From: Coriobacteriia bacterium
GTDB lineage: Bacteria; Actinomycetota; Coriobacteriia; Coriobacteriales; UBA8131
Assembly (NCBI GenBank): GCA_009784945.1
Contig: WQXH01000019.1
Span: 1 to 37,723 of the forward strand
DNA: 37,723 nucleotides
Direction of reading: 5' to 3'
The notes under the pieces: model-generated
Told to the model about the DNA's origin: nothing
Seen by the model: only the letters and a program-made list of their open reading frames with translations
Databases searched by the model: none
Shown here: in pieces, positions 1-11,066 of the stretch
Layout: every line of letters starts with the position of its first letter
Numbering within the stretch: the stretch's first letter is position 1
Program-made: the position numbers and the translations under genes

Positions 1-2790
1 ATCATAGGGTATGACCTTGACAGCTGGTACCGTAAGTACCGGAGGTGTTCTGTTAGACACCAATAAGGTGACGGTAATAACAGCAGTGTGGTCTTCATCG
101 ACCCAGAAGGTCACATCAAAGCGGTCACCTTCTACGAGCATGTCCGCCAAGCTGTCAAAGCTATCGCCTGAGCCTTGTTTTTCGGCAGAAACGAGTACCT
201 TGGTGCCTGCCTCAGATCCCATAGAGGTCGAGCGCATAAATGACTGCGCTCCCGCTCTGAAGATAAACTGGCTCTCAATGAGAGAAGCTGCCTCTGCTGC
301 AAGTAGATTGGCATCAGTTACGTTGATGATGAAGTTGCCGGCAAGTATAGAATACGCATCTCCATTGGTGCCTTCCTTGGTGTCATCGTAGACCTTGGCA
401 GTAATGGTACGGTTTACCGAGGGGTCATTGATGAGGGCGAGCTCGGGGCGATGATCGCCCACTACATTGCGATAGCCACCTTCGCTCGCTACGGTAATCT
501 CGGATTCGTTAAGCTCTGTTCCATCTGAGCTCCATGCCTCCGCCTCAGAAAGCTCTTTGATTTGAGACTGCCTGTCGGTGGTAGAGACGTCGGATCTCTT
601 AATGACAAATGAGCGCGCACGCAAGATGAAGTTATCATTCCATACGTAGGTACCATCGTTGATAATAACCGCTCTCGAGTTGGTGGTGGTATTTCCAGCA
701 GAGTCAGTTACCGTGTAGGTAACCTTGGTAACCGAAGCACTGTCAGTAGCAATGCTGGGGGTGCCGCCTACGATGGTTATATCGAGAGGAATAGCTGCTG
801 CATCATCTTCTACGTCTGTGGCAGATACTCCTTGCATAAGCTGGGCAAGTCCTACCACGCCAGGAGTAGAGCTGATGGGAATTACCAACGGCTTAGGAGT
901 TACGGTGAGCACCGGGGGGTTACCCGCTGCAACCGTAACCGTCAAAGTGGCAGTGATATTGTCGCCTGCGTCTGTTATCACCACATCATAGGTGCCAATG
1001 GCTTGCACGCCTACCAGGCGACTGTTAAAGCCATCGTCATCATCTATTTTGACACTCAACTCAACCAGAGTGCCATTTGGCTGCGCCCGCCTTGCGCCTG
1101 CATCGAGAGCAAGCAGGAGTGCTGCCTCATAGCCCGATGCATGCGTTTGGATGTTGTCAGCTTCTACGGGAGTCAAGAGCAAATGGTTGCCAAAGATGAA
1201 GAAACTGTCTTCATCCTCTCCATGTGGTCCAGATTCTATGACTTCTGCGTCAACCACTTCTGCAGTCACCATGCGCACGATTGGCCCAGCATCAGCAGGA
1301 TAATCAATGGCGTTGATGGTTATGTCATAGACATCTACCGTAGAGCTGTAACCGCCCAGGTTGACAAATGATATCTGGTTGGCAGGAAGTGCATCTCCTG
1401 CGCTCACAATCGATGACTCGTTAGATCCGGCGTAGAGCTTGGCGGCGGTACGCCCGCTCACCTGAGTAAGTTGGTCTGCATAGGCATCGGGCACATTTGA
1501 GGCCTTGATGACGAAGGGTTTGGCATAGAGTATGCGTCCTTCTCCTATGTTATAGCGCCCGTCGTTTACGATAACCATACGATCGACAGCAACAGTGTTG
1601 CCATCTGCATCGGTTACTTCGTAGTTAACCTTGTATTGTCCCACCTTGGTGGAGTTGACCGCAGCGCCCACGGCAGTTGCAACCACCTCTGAGGTGATAT
1701 CTTTTGGCACATTGAAATCAAAACCTGGGGTGCCGGCCTTTCCATCACCGTCGGGGTCGGTTGCCGTGACGTTGTACATGATATGCCACTGAACTGGATC
1801 TATGGCACTCGCAGGCTTTTGGCCTGGAGGGCCAACCCAAATCTCTATGGGCGTTGGAGCAAGGATAACCGGAGGAAGTCCATCCGATACCACGCCATTA
1901 ATCTTGACATGCTGAATAGCTTCAGAGATACCCGATATGCCAAAGGTGATCTCGTAAGTACCAAGCTCTGGTTTAAAGCCTCCTCTGTCATGTATGACCA
2001 GGCTGGCAGAAGGAGCAGTGTCTACCAGCTTAACCACATGGGCTCTCGCATAGGTGGGATAACTGTTGTCGTCTTGAATCTCTCCGGCCACAGTTGTGTT
2101 GACATAGAAGTGAGAGGCATACACGGCGTATTGACTGTCCTTGGTGCCAGGATGCACCTCATCTGCTATCACAACGTGTCCAACAATAGCCTTTTGGGCA
2201 GCGTGGCCAGCAGCCACCCAGACAAAGGGATACTCGCCAGCCGGAGCCGTGCCATCGGTGTAGTCAACATGAATAGGATCCTTCAAAGCTACAGCCAAGG
2301 GGTTGCCTTCGCAGTCAAAGGCTTCGGCAAATGAAAGCGCCTTGATGGTGTTTTCGTCACGCTCCACAGCAGACTGCTGCACAACATAGTTTCGGGCACC
2401 AATGATGATGCCCTCATCACCGTCGCTAGGATCAATAACGTAGCGACCATCGTCTATGACTACGGCACGGTAGACAGTTGTGGTATTGCTGTTTGAGTCG
2501 GTTGCAGTATAGCGCACCTTATACACACCAATGTTAGCGGTATTGATGCTGGTCTCTTGACCTACTTCGTTTAAGGCGGTTACCTGCAAAGAGGTGTACA
2601 GCAACTGAGATCTACCGCTTGCATCATCGAGCCACACCGGATAGTCCTCTGGATCCGTTACCGTAAGATAAGCGCAGAGCTCGTCCTTGGTCAGGATATG
2701 AGAGGCGTTGGGAGTTTGCGCCACTACGAGTGGCTTTTCGAGGAAGGTGATGACCGGGGGCATTCCCAATGCATCTAACACGAGTTCTTC
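1..2790 (-). repeat. Three or more Ig-like (DUF5011/HYR-like) modules inside the giant adhesin
   Basis: A pattern of about 890 bp recurs three times: a 'PPVI/PPVL...KPLV' opening, a Y-x-V-T/A-D-x-x-G-N-T-type strand, then an I/V-x-D-G-R/T-Y motif (plus positions near 2450, 1560 and 650) and an F/Y-V-I/V-K/Q-x-S segment. This resembles bacterial Ig-like stalk domains. The array is cut by the window edge, so the copy number is a minimum. Confidence 0.65.
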
Positions 2791-5700
2791 GTCTGCATCG
2801 GGCGTATTGGCTGCGTTAATAGTGAGATAGCCAAAGTTGGTGAGCGTGGTTGGCCACTGACCAGCCACCTGTACCATGTTGGCCTTGACCATAAGCGCAA
2901 CCTCAGTGCCCGCAGGGGCGCTCGCAAGGTATTGCTCGATCTGGGCAGTTAAGAAGATGTAGTTGATACTGCCTCCTGTGGCAATGCCTTCGTGCACTAC
3001 CGTAGCACCCACCTTGACCTGATAGTTCCAGCTACCAGCTTCAACAGGCACAAAGGCAAGGCCAGCTCCCAAGACGTCTTCAAGTTCAATGGACGAAAAG
3101 CCTGCAAAGGTTCCGTTGATGCCAGCGGGTGGCTGGGGTATCAGGAAGCTGATCTTATACAGCAGCTCTTCTGCAGCATCAGTAACACTGCGAGTCTTGA
3201 CGTAGTTGCCCTCACCATCGTCTACAGTCTTGCTAAAACTCTCTTTTATATCGTGGAGCACCAGGGGGTCAGGCGTGTTATAGCCCACAAGTATTTGGCG
3301 CGTCTGCACGCTGGCATCGCCAAGCTCTATTTCGATGCCCTCTACAATGCCGCTCAAGGGAGCATAGCCAGACCCAGAGGTGGTTATGCCTCTGCCGTCA
3401 ATTGGAGTGGGAAACTCCAAACGATAGGTGCCAGCGGGCACCTCAAACTTAAAGGCACCCTGGGCATCAGTAGTGGCAATATCGCCTGCTTGTGGCGTGT
3501 AGGCAACATAGGCAGTTCCGTTCCACCTCTTGAGGGTTACTGCAACGCCAGCAAGATAGTCCTCGCCCGTGTCAAAGGCGCCGTTGCGGTTGCCGTCGAT
3601 GAAGGCATAGCCACGAATAAGGCCTACGTTGCTCTCTTCGTTGGGCTCATCAGGCACCTGGGGAGCGTCACCACTGTTGACCACCAGGCGACCTGCATTG
3701 GTGACACTGGTTGGCCAGGCGCCGCCTCCGTCTTGGACCAGCCGAGCAGTCACCGTCATGGTGATGGTGGCGCCAGCTAGGGCAGCGTAATTGGTGTTTG
3801 CGTCAAATTGGTAACGAGCCACCATGCTGCCAGTCAAATCATCGGTGCCGGCACCATAGCTGGCGGTGCCAGAAACCGTAATGGGGGTGCTATCTGGAGC
3901 CTCAGCCCGTACTTGTATGTTGGCAAGGTTGCCGTCTTTGAGAATCAAGCCTGCATCCATGATGTCGATGATCTCAAGCTGGTTATAACCTGCGGTATTG
4001 GATGGCATGACGTAGCTGATTTCATAGGTAAGATCAGCCGTAGAGTCATAGATGGGGCCATTGGTTGGTTGCCCATTAACCGCAACAAGATCCTTGGTAA
4101 AGGCTCCCGGGTCGGTGTTGGCAATAGGCTCAGCGTAGCCTGCGTTGGCCGTCTTGGCAAGGTTGGCACCATTGCTGGCTCTATCAATGGCCACAGTGGG
4201 GCTCAAGCCGCTGTTGTTAACATCACTGTAAATGACAGAGGGAGTACGAGGCGAGGCAATATAGGTGGTATAGCCATGGCCACTTACCAAAGGAGCCTTG
4301 ATGACATAGTCGCCTGCATCCACCACAAATCGGTACTGTCCCAGGGCATCAGTAGTAGCCGTAGCAAGCACCGTACTAAGGTCGCTTGCAGCATAGAGGT
4401 TTACTGCTCTGCCATCGAGCCTGTCTTCTCCCGTATCAAAGTAGGCATTGCGGTTGGCATCTATAAAGAGGAGTCCGGTAATGACACCTTTTATATAGAC
4501 CGTGGGTTCCTCGCCACTGGGCAGTTCGATGTCTTCTCTTTGGTTTAAAAAGACCTTGGCGTTATTATGAGCAGAGGCAGGATACTCTCCAGCAGTGGCC
4601 CTAAGCTTGGCTTGCACAGAAACAGTGACTACCGCATCTTCGAGCTTGCTCATGACATCGGCATAAGAACCTGTAAATGTTACGGACAACACGCCTGTTG
4701 TAGCATTCCAGGTGGTCAGCGGACTCAGCCCGCTTACCTGGCTGCCGCCCTGGGTTACCGCAACCTCAACATTGCTCGTTGGGCCATAGAGCTCGAGGTG
4801 GTCTCCCATAAGGTCTTGAATCTCGACACTATTAAAGGGCACCATGTCCTCGGGCATCTTTACCGTGATGAGATAGTTGAGAACTTCGTTGGCAGGGTCG
4901 GTAACTATGAGCTCGTTATCCTGGTAAGGATTGCCACTGCCGTCTACCAGTTTTTTGGTAAAGGCATCAGGGTCATTTGAGTCTATGCCTTGGGCAAGCT
5001 TGTAGCCCGCGTTAGAAACTACATTTTGGTTGGCATCCAGGTCTAATGAGATGACATTGCTCGTGCCGGTAGTAGTGGCCACGTTAGTTGCGCCACTGAC
5101 TCCGCTGCCCAGCACAAAACTGTAGTCATAAATGACGGGATACGCCAAAAGATAGCTACCCGCTGATATGGGTGCTCCACCGGTGAGCTCGGTGAGCAAG
5201 AAGCTGCCGTTTGCATCAGTGGTGGCACTTGCCAGCGGTGTGGCTAGTGCGGTATCGGCTCCCGCATAGAGCGTGACAGTTTTGCCGGTACCCACTCCGT
5301 CCTCGCCGGTATCAATAGCGCCATTAGCGTTACTGTCATACCAAAGCGTACCCGACAAGGTTGCGCCGTTGTTGACCGTTGGGCCAGTAACTTCACTGCC
5401 GCCCAAGCCTTGCTCAGTTTCGTTGGCATTGAGTACCAGCTGTACTTTGTTAATGATTTGCGAGGGGTAGGCTGTGCCACCGATCTTTTCAAGCTTGGAC
5501 TTGACATAGATGTTAATCGTTTGTCCAGCCAGGCCACTAAAGTCAACCATCAAATACGACACGATGCCGCTGTCAACCAAGAGCATGCCAGGATCAACGG
5601 TGTAAGCTGTTCCCGTTTGGGCAGAAGTGCCGCCAATCCTTATGACAAAGGCATCTGTCTCGCCGCTTGCATAGACAAGACCGTCTGGCAAGAGGTCATT

Positions 5701-8700
5701 GACGCGCAGTGTTTGATAGCCCGTAATGTCTGCAGGCAGGGTAAACTGAAGACGATATTCAAGCACCGTTTGAGAATCGGTGACCCTACGGGTGGGCGCA
5801 AAGTCAGAGCCATCCCACACCGTCTTAGAAAGGGAGGCTTCGAGCTCGGCTATGCCACCGGGCAGCTTGTATCCCGCATTGTTTACATAGTTATATTGGC
5901 CAGTCCAGCTTACGTTGCAACTGGCAGTGGTGCGTAAGTAATTATAAGGAGTGGTGATTCCAAAAGCAGATAAATCGGGAAACCTCACAAAGTAGCTGCC
6001 CTCATCTATGACATAGGCATCGGCAAAGTTGGTGCCAAAGGAGTAGACCCCCTCGTCATTGGTGGTGGTGGTAGCAAGCGGCACCACCAGGTCATTGGAA
6101 CTGAAAAGCTCAACCGTCTTGCCAGAGAAGCGTTCTGCCTCTGAAGGGTCAATGACGCCATTGCCGTTGAGGTCTTTCCATAGTGTGCCGGTAAAGTTGC
6201 CGCCGAGTATGTAGGCAGTTACGGGCACCGTAAGCAGGTGAGTCTGAGGCTGGCTGCTGGAGTCCACATAGTCGTATGCGTAGCTATAGGGCAGGTTGAT
6301 GCTGCTCTTTGTAGTGGTAGCCTTAAAGGCGGCCAGCTTGGCTGGGGAGTCATCAAGGTCTGCAAAGACCTCAACCGTCGTGGTATCGGTTACCAAAATG
6401 GCCTTGGCACCTGTCCACCAGTCAATATGGGTATTGTTGAGCCCTGACGGCAGTACGCCGGTGTTTTGTGCAGTCATAGCACGGGCTTGGGGCACCTGCA
6501 TAGTGGCATCAACGGCCACCAGGGCAGCCAAGCCGTCAGGCGAAACATCTGCGCTATTGGGCACTACCACAATGGTTACGGTTTTTGACATGGTTTGCGT
6601 GCCACCGTTTCTGTCATGCGTGGCATAACTCACCTGATAACTGCGGCTTGTTTCTGTGGGGCCTAAGGGCACACCTAAAGCAGCTACAGCAGCAGGAATG
6701 GCGATGTTATTGGTAAGGAAGGGCCTTCCAAAGACACTGGTTGCGCCGTAGATGGAGGCAATAATTTCGTCATTGGTCTTTTGGACGTGTGCAGACGGAT
6801 CATCATCTCCAGGAAGAGCTACCACGTTGTTGTAAATGAGAGCCTGAGCTTCGCGCTCTTTTAAGATGATGCTGGTAGCAGTGAGCTCGGGAGTTGCCGT
6901 GTAGTCCACGGTAATGTCAAAGCTATACTGGCTGTCATCGCCGCTGGCAGTCCAGCTTCGCGTACGATTGGTAGGGTCCATGTAGTCTTGCACCGACTGC
7001 TCTTCTTCAACGTAGTCGTTTTGACCTGGCGGAGTAGTATTGTAGTGGTCGGAGCGCTGAACATTGAGAGACTTAACCCACTCGCCTCGTGTGGCATCGG
7101 GGATAAAGGAAAACTGAGGGTAGCCTACCGGACTGGGCACCTTGGCAGTGGGTATGGCCATAGAGCCCGACTGACTCGGTGAGTTCATAGGGCTGGTGCC
7201 ATAGACATCCAAATAGCCGGTTGCGGGCTTGGAGGTTCCCATAGTAAAGGTGCCCTCCATGTTATAGCTGATCATGCCGTCAGAAATGCCATCGGAGCCA
7301 GGCACAACCTGCCAGCGATATGACGAGCCAGGCAGGGCAACGCCCAGACCGTTGGCAGTAGCGGGAATGCAGTTGTCTCCAATATAGGTTCTACCGGTGG
7401 CAACTTCTACACCGGTAAGATTAGTGGGAGAAATATTGTCTGCGTTTGCTCTGTTGGCCGCCGGGCTAAAAGTGAGCACCGGGTAGGCGCTATTGACGCC
7501 AAACCAGCTGGTGTTTGGGTTCATGGCTATGGGTTGAAGAGTGCCATACTTGAGCCAGATGAGATAATCATCATTATTGCTGGGGCTCAGGTTGGTATCT
7601 CTTATCAATATCTGTTCGGCGCTACCTTGCGAGGCAATGTAGTTCTTACCGTCAATCGTCAGGCTGCCAACGTAGAATTGCGCTGTGCCCGAAACTCCCA
7701 GACCCGAGACGTTGCGCAGGGTAACGTCACCAACGTCATAGTAAGTGGAGGCGTGCAGAGCAGTGGTGGTGCAGTTATTACCACCACGAATGCTGGCTGC
7801 TGCACCGTTGCCCGTTGCCATAAGCAGGCGCTCAGATACGTCCATGGAGGTAAAGTTCCTGATACCTCCGGTGGTTACGTTGATACGATGTGAAAAGCCG
7901 TCTTCAGCCAGACCTGGTTCATAGTCATGCAGCGGAAAGGGTCCCTGGCCGCCAGTCCAAAGGTGAACAGGTGTCTCATCCCAGCCAGGTGGCATAGGGC
8001 GTGGGCCCACATTAAGCGTTGCTTGGTTAACCGTGTTGGCCATGACGGTATTGGTGATATTGCTACTCGTGCCCAGCAGGTTAATGCTTTCGATTTGATT
8101 TGCAGAAACGAGGTTACAGGTTACCTCCTTGGTAAGCATATTGGAATTGATTATGTCATAGTTGGTGCCAACGATAGTGCCGATGTTGCCGCCAGGGGCA
8201 TTGATATTCATGGTTATCTTGCCCGAGCGGGTATTAAGTCTATTGGTAGCGCCGTCGCCGTAGATGGTGAGGCCTTCGAGCATCGAGCCGGTGTTTTCAT
8301 TGGCAAAGACATTGAGTGTGATGGTATTGTCAGCGCTGGCGCCCAGGAAGGGTACATTGCCATTGAGACGTCTACCGGCGCACACAGGGTTGGCAGCTGA
8401 GGTCCTAAAGCCATTGACGTTCTCACGTAAGTCGATGGTAGCGGTGGCATTGCCAAATATATACCCATCGTTACTTGGTGCGGTGCCAATGCCGTTGGTG
8501 ACCGAGTATCCAAGACCAGTGCCATGAAAATTGCCGCCTTTGATAACCAGGTCTGTGTTACCGCTGATGTAGATCACACCAGCGCCCCAGGTGCCACCGA
8601 TAGAGCTGTTAATGTAGATGGGGATACCATGAGACTGAAGAAGTGGGCTGTCGTTAACCAAAACGCTGGTATTGCCTACCGTGTATCGATCGAAGTAGCT

Positions 8701-11064
8701 ACCGCCGGTGCAAAAACCGTCGACCTGTCCGCCATTGATTTCTATACGGCTGTCTCCAATGTGCACCCAACCATAGTACCCTCCACCCTCGGCGGTATTT
8801 ACGTTACCGCCATTCATTACATAGAGGGTGTCACCCTTCTGGGAACCGCCAAAGGTTCCGCCATAGGTCCAGCGAGCACTCAGTGCGTTGACAACCGTGG
8901 TGGTATCGCCGATGATGGCAAAATCGCCTGTGTTGCCGTTGGTGCCTCCGCCACCGACTATGTCCCAGTCTCCTCTCGCGGCATGACCAGGCCCCTGTGT
9001 GGTCGTGCCATAGGTCCAGCTATTGGCACTGCCGTTAGCAGTAACCACGCCTCTACCACCATTGGCACCTATTTCGCCCAACTCTATATAGCCGTTTCCT
9101 TCGTAGTAGCCCCAGCCAACGCCGCGCGTCCAGTTTTGTTGATTTGCATAGTTGGCAATCTCTCCCTCATACACGTAGCTGGTAGTATCACCATAATGCT
9201 GAAAATGCGCATAGGTCTTTGCGCGATTAAAGGTTGGGTCCACATTGCCTACCGTAAGACCCGTAGCAGTGGCACTGATCTGGAATCCTCCGGTGCCTTG
9301 ATCGTACCAATTGGTAGAAGTAAAGCCCAATCCGCCAGGCCATGCGCGAGCGTTAATTCTACATTCATAACCGCCGCTACCGTTAAAGGTGCTGAGTGAG
9401 CCACTGTTACTCGTTCCTGCCCAGAGATGAGTCAGTACGTCGCCTTTGACTATGCCGGATTCTCCGTTGGAGCCAGCCCAGTATGCAATGCCAGCCTTAA
9501 ACGCACTCATGTCCACATTGTTTTGGATAATTGTTTGACCCTTTGTGGCGTCGGAGCCAATATTTCCATTAACGGATCCACCAAGAAAGACATTCCGAGC
9601 AAGAGACCAGGCATAGGTTGCATTCGTGCCGCCCCACCTGCCTTCCCCACTGATGTTGTTGGCAATCTTGCCACTCACGTCACCGTGGCTCATGCCACCC
9701 GCATAGACACGTAAGCCACCTCCGCTCACATTGATCCCCGTGATAGTAGTGGTGGCACTACCTTCGAGGAACGCTCTTGCAGTAGCGCTGGTTCCATAGC
9801 CTGCGCCATAGACATCAAAGATGTTTGGGCTCGTCGAGCGGATATTAATGGCTACATTGCCCGTAAGCGTGCCTGTTTCCATACCGCCAACAAATCGAGC
9901 ATTGCCAGTGCCTGTAGAAAACACCGTCATCACCGGATTGCCCGTTACTGCACCACTGGCAGCACCGCCATAATAGTTGGTTGCAGCCGTTGCCCACGAT
10001 TGATGACCCAAGGTGAGGTTATAGCCATTCATGTATACGTTAGCAAGGTTATACCTGATGTTGCGCATAATGACATTGCAACCAAAGTTAACGTGCTGGC
10101 CAGCAGCGCCCGTGCCTAAAATACCGGTATTGGCAGGAGCAGCTGAAGCAGGAAGAGGCAGCACAGGTACATCGGCTGCAAGCTCTTGCTTGCCCGTTAT
10201 GACCAGGGTGCCCACATGGGGCAGCATAAAGCCGGTGCTCATGGCAGTAGCACTCAGAGCAAAGGCAGTGGTGGAGCCAATGTAGAGTACATAGTCGCCC
10301 GCGGGGCTCGATGCCAAAAAGGCCAGCGCCTGGTCGAGACCACCCTGGTCTCCAGGAAAGTCCTGATACACACCGGTACCAATGACAACTATAGAGAGCT
10401 CATGTCCTGGGTCAATAGTGCCACCGCCCAAGGGCAGGCTGATATCCAAAACACCTGGGGGAGCCGCCAGGGGCATAATGCCCGCAGAAGACTCCTGGCC
10501 AAAGACTGCCAGGTAGAGCACGCTCTCATCTACAGGAAGCTCCGTTATATCCTCACGCGAAAATAATTGGTCTTTAGCAAGAGAGGATAAATCAGGCAAG
10601 GCAGCGAGGGCAGTGTCCACAAGATGCCAACCTCTAAAGGGCATCTCATTAGTGCTCACCAGCTCCATCTGAGGTATTTGGTCCAGGGAAACCTTTTGAC
10701 CTCCCTCAACAGTTGTTGTGTGCACGGTAGAACCATCGCTTAATTGATAGCCCTCGGGCAGCGCAAAGCTCACCGCGTACACGCTGTTTTGAACCGAGAC
10801 TCCTAGTTCGCTGCTGTCTCCTGGCTGTTGAAGCAAAGAGCCTTCTTCCTGGTCATCTTGCAGGGCTTCTCCCTCTAGCTCAAGAAGCAGATTTCCCTCC
10901 TCATCTTCAGCAAGCTGGCCATCCTCTAGATCTACCAGCTCCAGAGAAGGATCCATGTCCTGTCCAAGAGAAACAAGGGGAAACAAAGTCAGCACTAACA
11001 CCAAGCTCATGAGGGTGGCAGTGACCTTTGATGCGAGAGAGCCTCGCCTTAGTTTATTCAGCAT
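1..11064 (-). CDS. Giant secreted modular adhesin, 5' part only (3688 codons, continues past base 1)
   Basis: The minus frame is open from an ATG at 11064 to base 1 with no stop seen, and the same frame is kept at the motifs I indexed near 6187, 5350 and 3607. The start has a GAAGGAG site inside the end of the upstream lipoprotein gene. Residues 1-35 form a signal peptide (basic LNKLRR, then a hydrophobic run ending near VSLG). Roughly residues 130-1130 are Gly/Asn/Thr-rich beta-strand repeats resembling a parallel beta-helix. Four SdrD/Cna-B-type domains start with G-x-L-W/F-x-D-x-N-x-N-G near residues 1626, 1905, 2195 and 2485, each followed by a fimbrial-isopeptide/DUF11-like domain. Ig-like modules follow, with V-x-D-G-R/T-Y signatures near residues 2865, 3165 and 3468. 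The role is probably adhesion or a cell-wall stalk. The C-terminal anchor lies outside the window. Family-level call is firm; the ligand is unknown. Confidence 0.88.
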   Translation of the reverse strand, partial: MLNKLRRGSLASKVTATLMSLVLVLTLFPLVSLGQDMDPSLELVDLEDGQLAEDEEGNLLLELEGEALQDDQEEGSLLQQPGDSSELGVSVQNSVYAVSFALPEGYQLSDGSTVHTTTVEGGQKVSLDQIPQMELVSTNEMPFRGWHLVDTALAALPDLSSLAKDQLFSREDITELPVDESVLYLAVFGQESSAGIMPLAAPPGVLDISLPLGGGTIDPGHELSIVVIGTGVYQDFPGDQGGLDQALAFLASSPAGDYVLYIGSTTAFALSATAMSTGFMLPHVGTLVITGKQELAADVPVLPLPASAAPANTGILGTGAAGQHVNFGCNVIMRNIRYNLANVYMNGYNLTLGHQSWATAATNYYGGAASGAVTGNPVMTVFSTGTGNARFVGGMETGTLTGNVAINIRSTSPNIFDVYGAGYGTSATARAFLEGSATTTITGINVSGGGLRVYAGGMSHGDVSGKIANNISGEGRWGGTNATYAWSLARNVFLGGSVNGNIGSDATKGQTIIQNNVDMSAFKAGIAYWAGSNGESGIVKGDVLTHLWAGTSNSGSLSTFNGSGGYECRINARAWPGGLGFTSTNWYDQGTGGFQISATATGLTVGNVDPTFNRAKTYAHFQHYGDTTSYVYEGEIANYANQQNWTRGVGWGYYEGNGYIELGEIGANGGRGVVTANGSANSWTYGTTTQGPGHAARGDWDIVGGGGTNGNTGDFAIIGDTTTVVNALSARWTYGGTFGGSQKGDTLYVMNGGNVNTAEGGGYYGWVHIGDSRIEINGGQVDGFCTGGSYFDRYTVGNTSVLVNDSPLLQSHGIPIYINSSIGGTWGAGVIYISGNTDLVIKGGNFHGTGLGYSVTNGIGTAPSNDGYIFGNATATIDLRENVNGFRTSAANPVCAGRRLNGNVPFLGASADNTITLNVFANENTGSMLEGLTIYGDGATNRLNTRSGKITMNINAPGGNIGTIVGTNYDIINSNMLTKEVTCNLVSANQIESINLLGTSSNITNTVMANTVNQATLNVGPRPMPPGWDETPVHLWTGGQGPFPLHDYEPGLAEDGFSHRINVTTGGIRNFTSMDVSERLLMATGNGAAASIRGGNNCTTTALHASTYYDVGDVTLRNVSGLGVSGTAQFYVGSLTIDGKNYIASQGSAEQILIRDTNLSPSNNDDYLIWLKYGTLQPIAMNPNTSWFGVNSAYPVLTFSPAANRANADNISPTNLTGVEVATGRTYIGDNCIPATANGLGVALPGSSYRWQVVPGSDGISDGMISYNMEGTFTMGTSKPATGYLDVYGTSPMNSPSQSGSMAIPTAKVPSPVGYPQFSFIPDATRGEWVKSLNVQRSDHYNTTPPGQNDYVEEEQSVQDYMDPTNRTRSWTASGDDSQYSFDITVDYTATPELTATSIILKEREAQALIYNNVVALPGDDDPSAHVQKTNDEIIASIYGATSVFGRPFLTNNIAIPAAVAALGVPLGPTETSRSYQVSYATHDRNGGTQTMSKTVTIVVVPNSADVSPDGLAALVAVDATMQVPQARAMTAQNTGVLPSGLNNTHIDWWTGAKAILVTDTTTVEVFADLDDSPAKLAAFKATTTKSSINLPYSYAYDYVDSSSQPQTHLLTVPVTAYILGGNFTGTLWKDLNGNGVIDPSEAERFSGKTVELFSSNDLVVPLATTTTNDEGVYSFGTNFADAYVIDEGSYFVRFPDLSAFGITTPYNYLRTTASCNVSWTGQYNYVNNAGYKLPGGIAELEASLSKTVWDGSDFAPTRRVTDSQTVLEYRLQFTLPADITGYQTLRVNDLLPDGLVYASGETDAFVIRIGGTSAQTGTAYTVDPGMLLVDSGIVSYLMVDFSGLAGQTINIYVKSKLEKIGGTAYPSQIINKVQLVLNANETEQGLGGSEVTGPTVNNGATLSGTLWYDSNANGAIDTGEDGVGTGKTVTLYAGADTALATPLASATTDANGSFLLTELTGGAPISAGSYLLAYPVIYDYSFVLGSGVSGATNVATTTGTSNVISLDLDANQNVVSNAGYKLAQGIDSNDPDAFTKKLVDGSGNPYQDNELIVTDPANEVLNYLITVKMPEDMVPFNSVEIQDLMGDHLELYGPTSNVEVAVTQGGSQVSGLSPLTTWNATTGVLSVTFTGSYADVMSKLEDAVVTVSVQAKLRATAGEYPASAHNNAKVFLNQREDIELPSGEEPTVYIKGVITGLLFIDANRNAYFDTGEDRLDGRAVNLYAASDLSTVLATATTDALGQYRFVVDAGDYVIKAPLVSGHGYTTYIASPRTPSVIYSDVNNSGLSPTVAIDRASNGANLAKTANAGYAEPIANTDPGAFTKDLVAVNGQPTNGPIYDSTADLTYEISYVMPSNTAGYNQLEIIDIMDAGLILKDGNLANIQVRAEAPDSTPITVSGTASYGAGTDDLTGSMVARYQFDANTNYAALAGATITMTVTARLVQDGGGAWPTSVTNAGRLVVNSGDAPQVPDEPNEESNVGLIRGYAFIDGNRNGAFDTGEDYLAGVAVTLKRWNGTAYVAYTPQAGDIATTDAQGAFKFEVPAGTYRLEFPTPIDGRGITTSGSGYAPLSGIVEGIEIELGDASVQTRQILVGYNTPDPLVLHDIKESFSKTVDDGEGNYVKTRSVTDAAEELLYKISFLIPQPPAGINGTFAGFSSIELEDVLGAGLAFVPVEAGSWNYQVKVGATVVHEGIATGGSINYIFLTAQIEQYLASAPAGTEVALMVKANMVQVAGQWPTTLTNFGYLTINAANTPDADEELVLDALGMPPVITFLEKPLVVAQTPNASHILTKDELCAYLTVTDPEDYPVWLDDASGRSQLLYTSLQVTALNEVGQETSINTANIGVYKVRYTATDSNSNTTTVYRAVVIDDGRYVIDPSDGDEGIIIGARNYVVQQSAVERDENTIKALSFAEAFDCEGNPLAVALKDPIHVDYTDGTAPAGEYPFVWVAAGHAAQKAIVGHVVIADEVHPGTKDSQYAVYASHFYVNTTVAGEIQDDNSYPTYARAHVVKLVDTAPSASLVIHDRGGFKPELGTYEITFGISGISEAIQHVKINGVVSDGLPPVILAPTPIEIWVGPPGQKPASAIDPVQWHIMYNVTATDPDGDGKAGTPGFDFNVPKDITSEVVATAVGAAVNSTKVGQYKVNYEVTDADGNTVAVDRMVIVNDGRYNIGEGRILYAKPFVIKASNVPDAYADQLTQVSGRTAAKLYAGSNESSIVSAGDALPANQISFVNLGGYSSTVDVYDITINAIDYPADAGPIVRMVTAEVVDAEVIESGPHGEDEDSFFIFGNHLLLTPVEADNIQTHASGYEAALLLALDAGARRAQPNGTLVELSVKIDDDDGFNSRLVGVQAIGTYDVVITDAGDNITATLTVTVAAGNPPVLTVTPKPLVIPISSTPGVVGLAQLMQGVSATDVEDDAAAIPLDITIVGGTPSIATDSASVTKVTYTVTDSAGNTTTNSRAVIINDGTYVWNDNFILRARSFVIKRSDVSTTDRQSQIKELSEAEAWSSDGTELNESEITVASEGGYRNVVGDHRPELALINDPSVNRTITAKVYDDTKEGTNGDAYSILAGNFIINVTDANLLAAEAASLIESQFIFRAGAQSFMRSTSMGSEAGTKVLVSAEKQGSGDSFDSLADMLVEGDRFDVTFWVDEDHTAVITVTLLVSNRTPPVLTVPAVKVIPYD
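2900..6190 (-). repeat. Array of four SdrD/Cna-B-like modules inside the giant adhesin
   Basis: Four diverged modules with a spacing of about 280-290 residues. Each opens with a GTLWxDxNxNG-type calcium/Cna-B signature (plus-strand positions near 6187, 5350, 4475 and 3607) and passes into a segment beginning like FSKTVxDG with a V-x-D-x-L motif, as in isopeptide D2 or DUF11 domains. The modules differ widely in sequence, so this is old duplication. Intramolecular isopeptide bonds are known for such domains; I did not assign the Lys/Asn pairs. Confidence 0.7.
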
Positions 11065-11066
11065 GA

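Noticed and set aside
3808-4548. Long plus-strand open frames across 725-10566 (up to about 290 codons)
   Set aside because: They lie opposite the continuous minus-strand adhesin frame, have no ribosome sites and no recognisable motifs; the minus frame translates into clear repeat domains.
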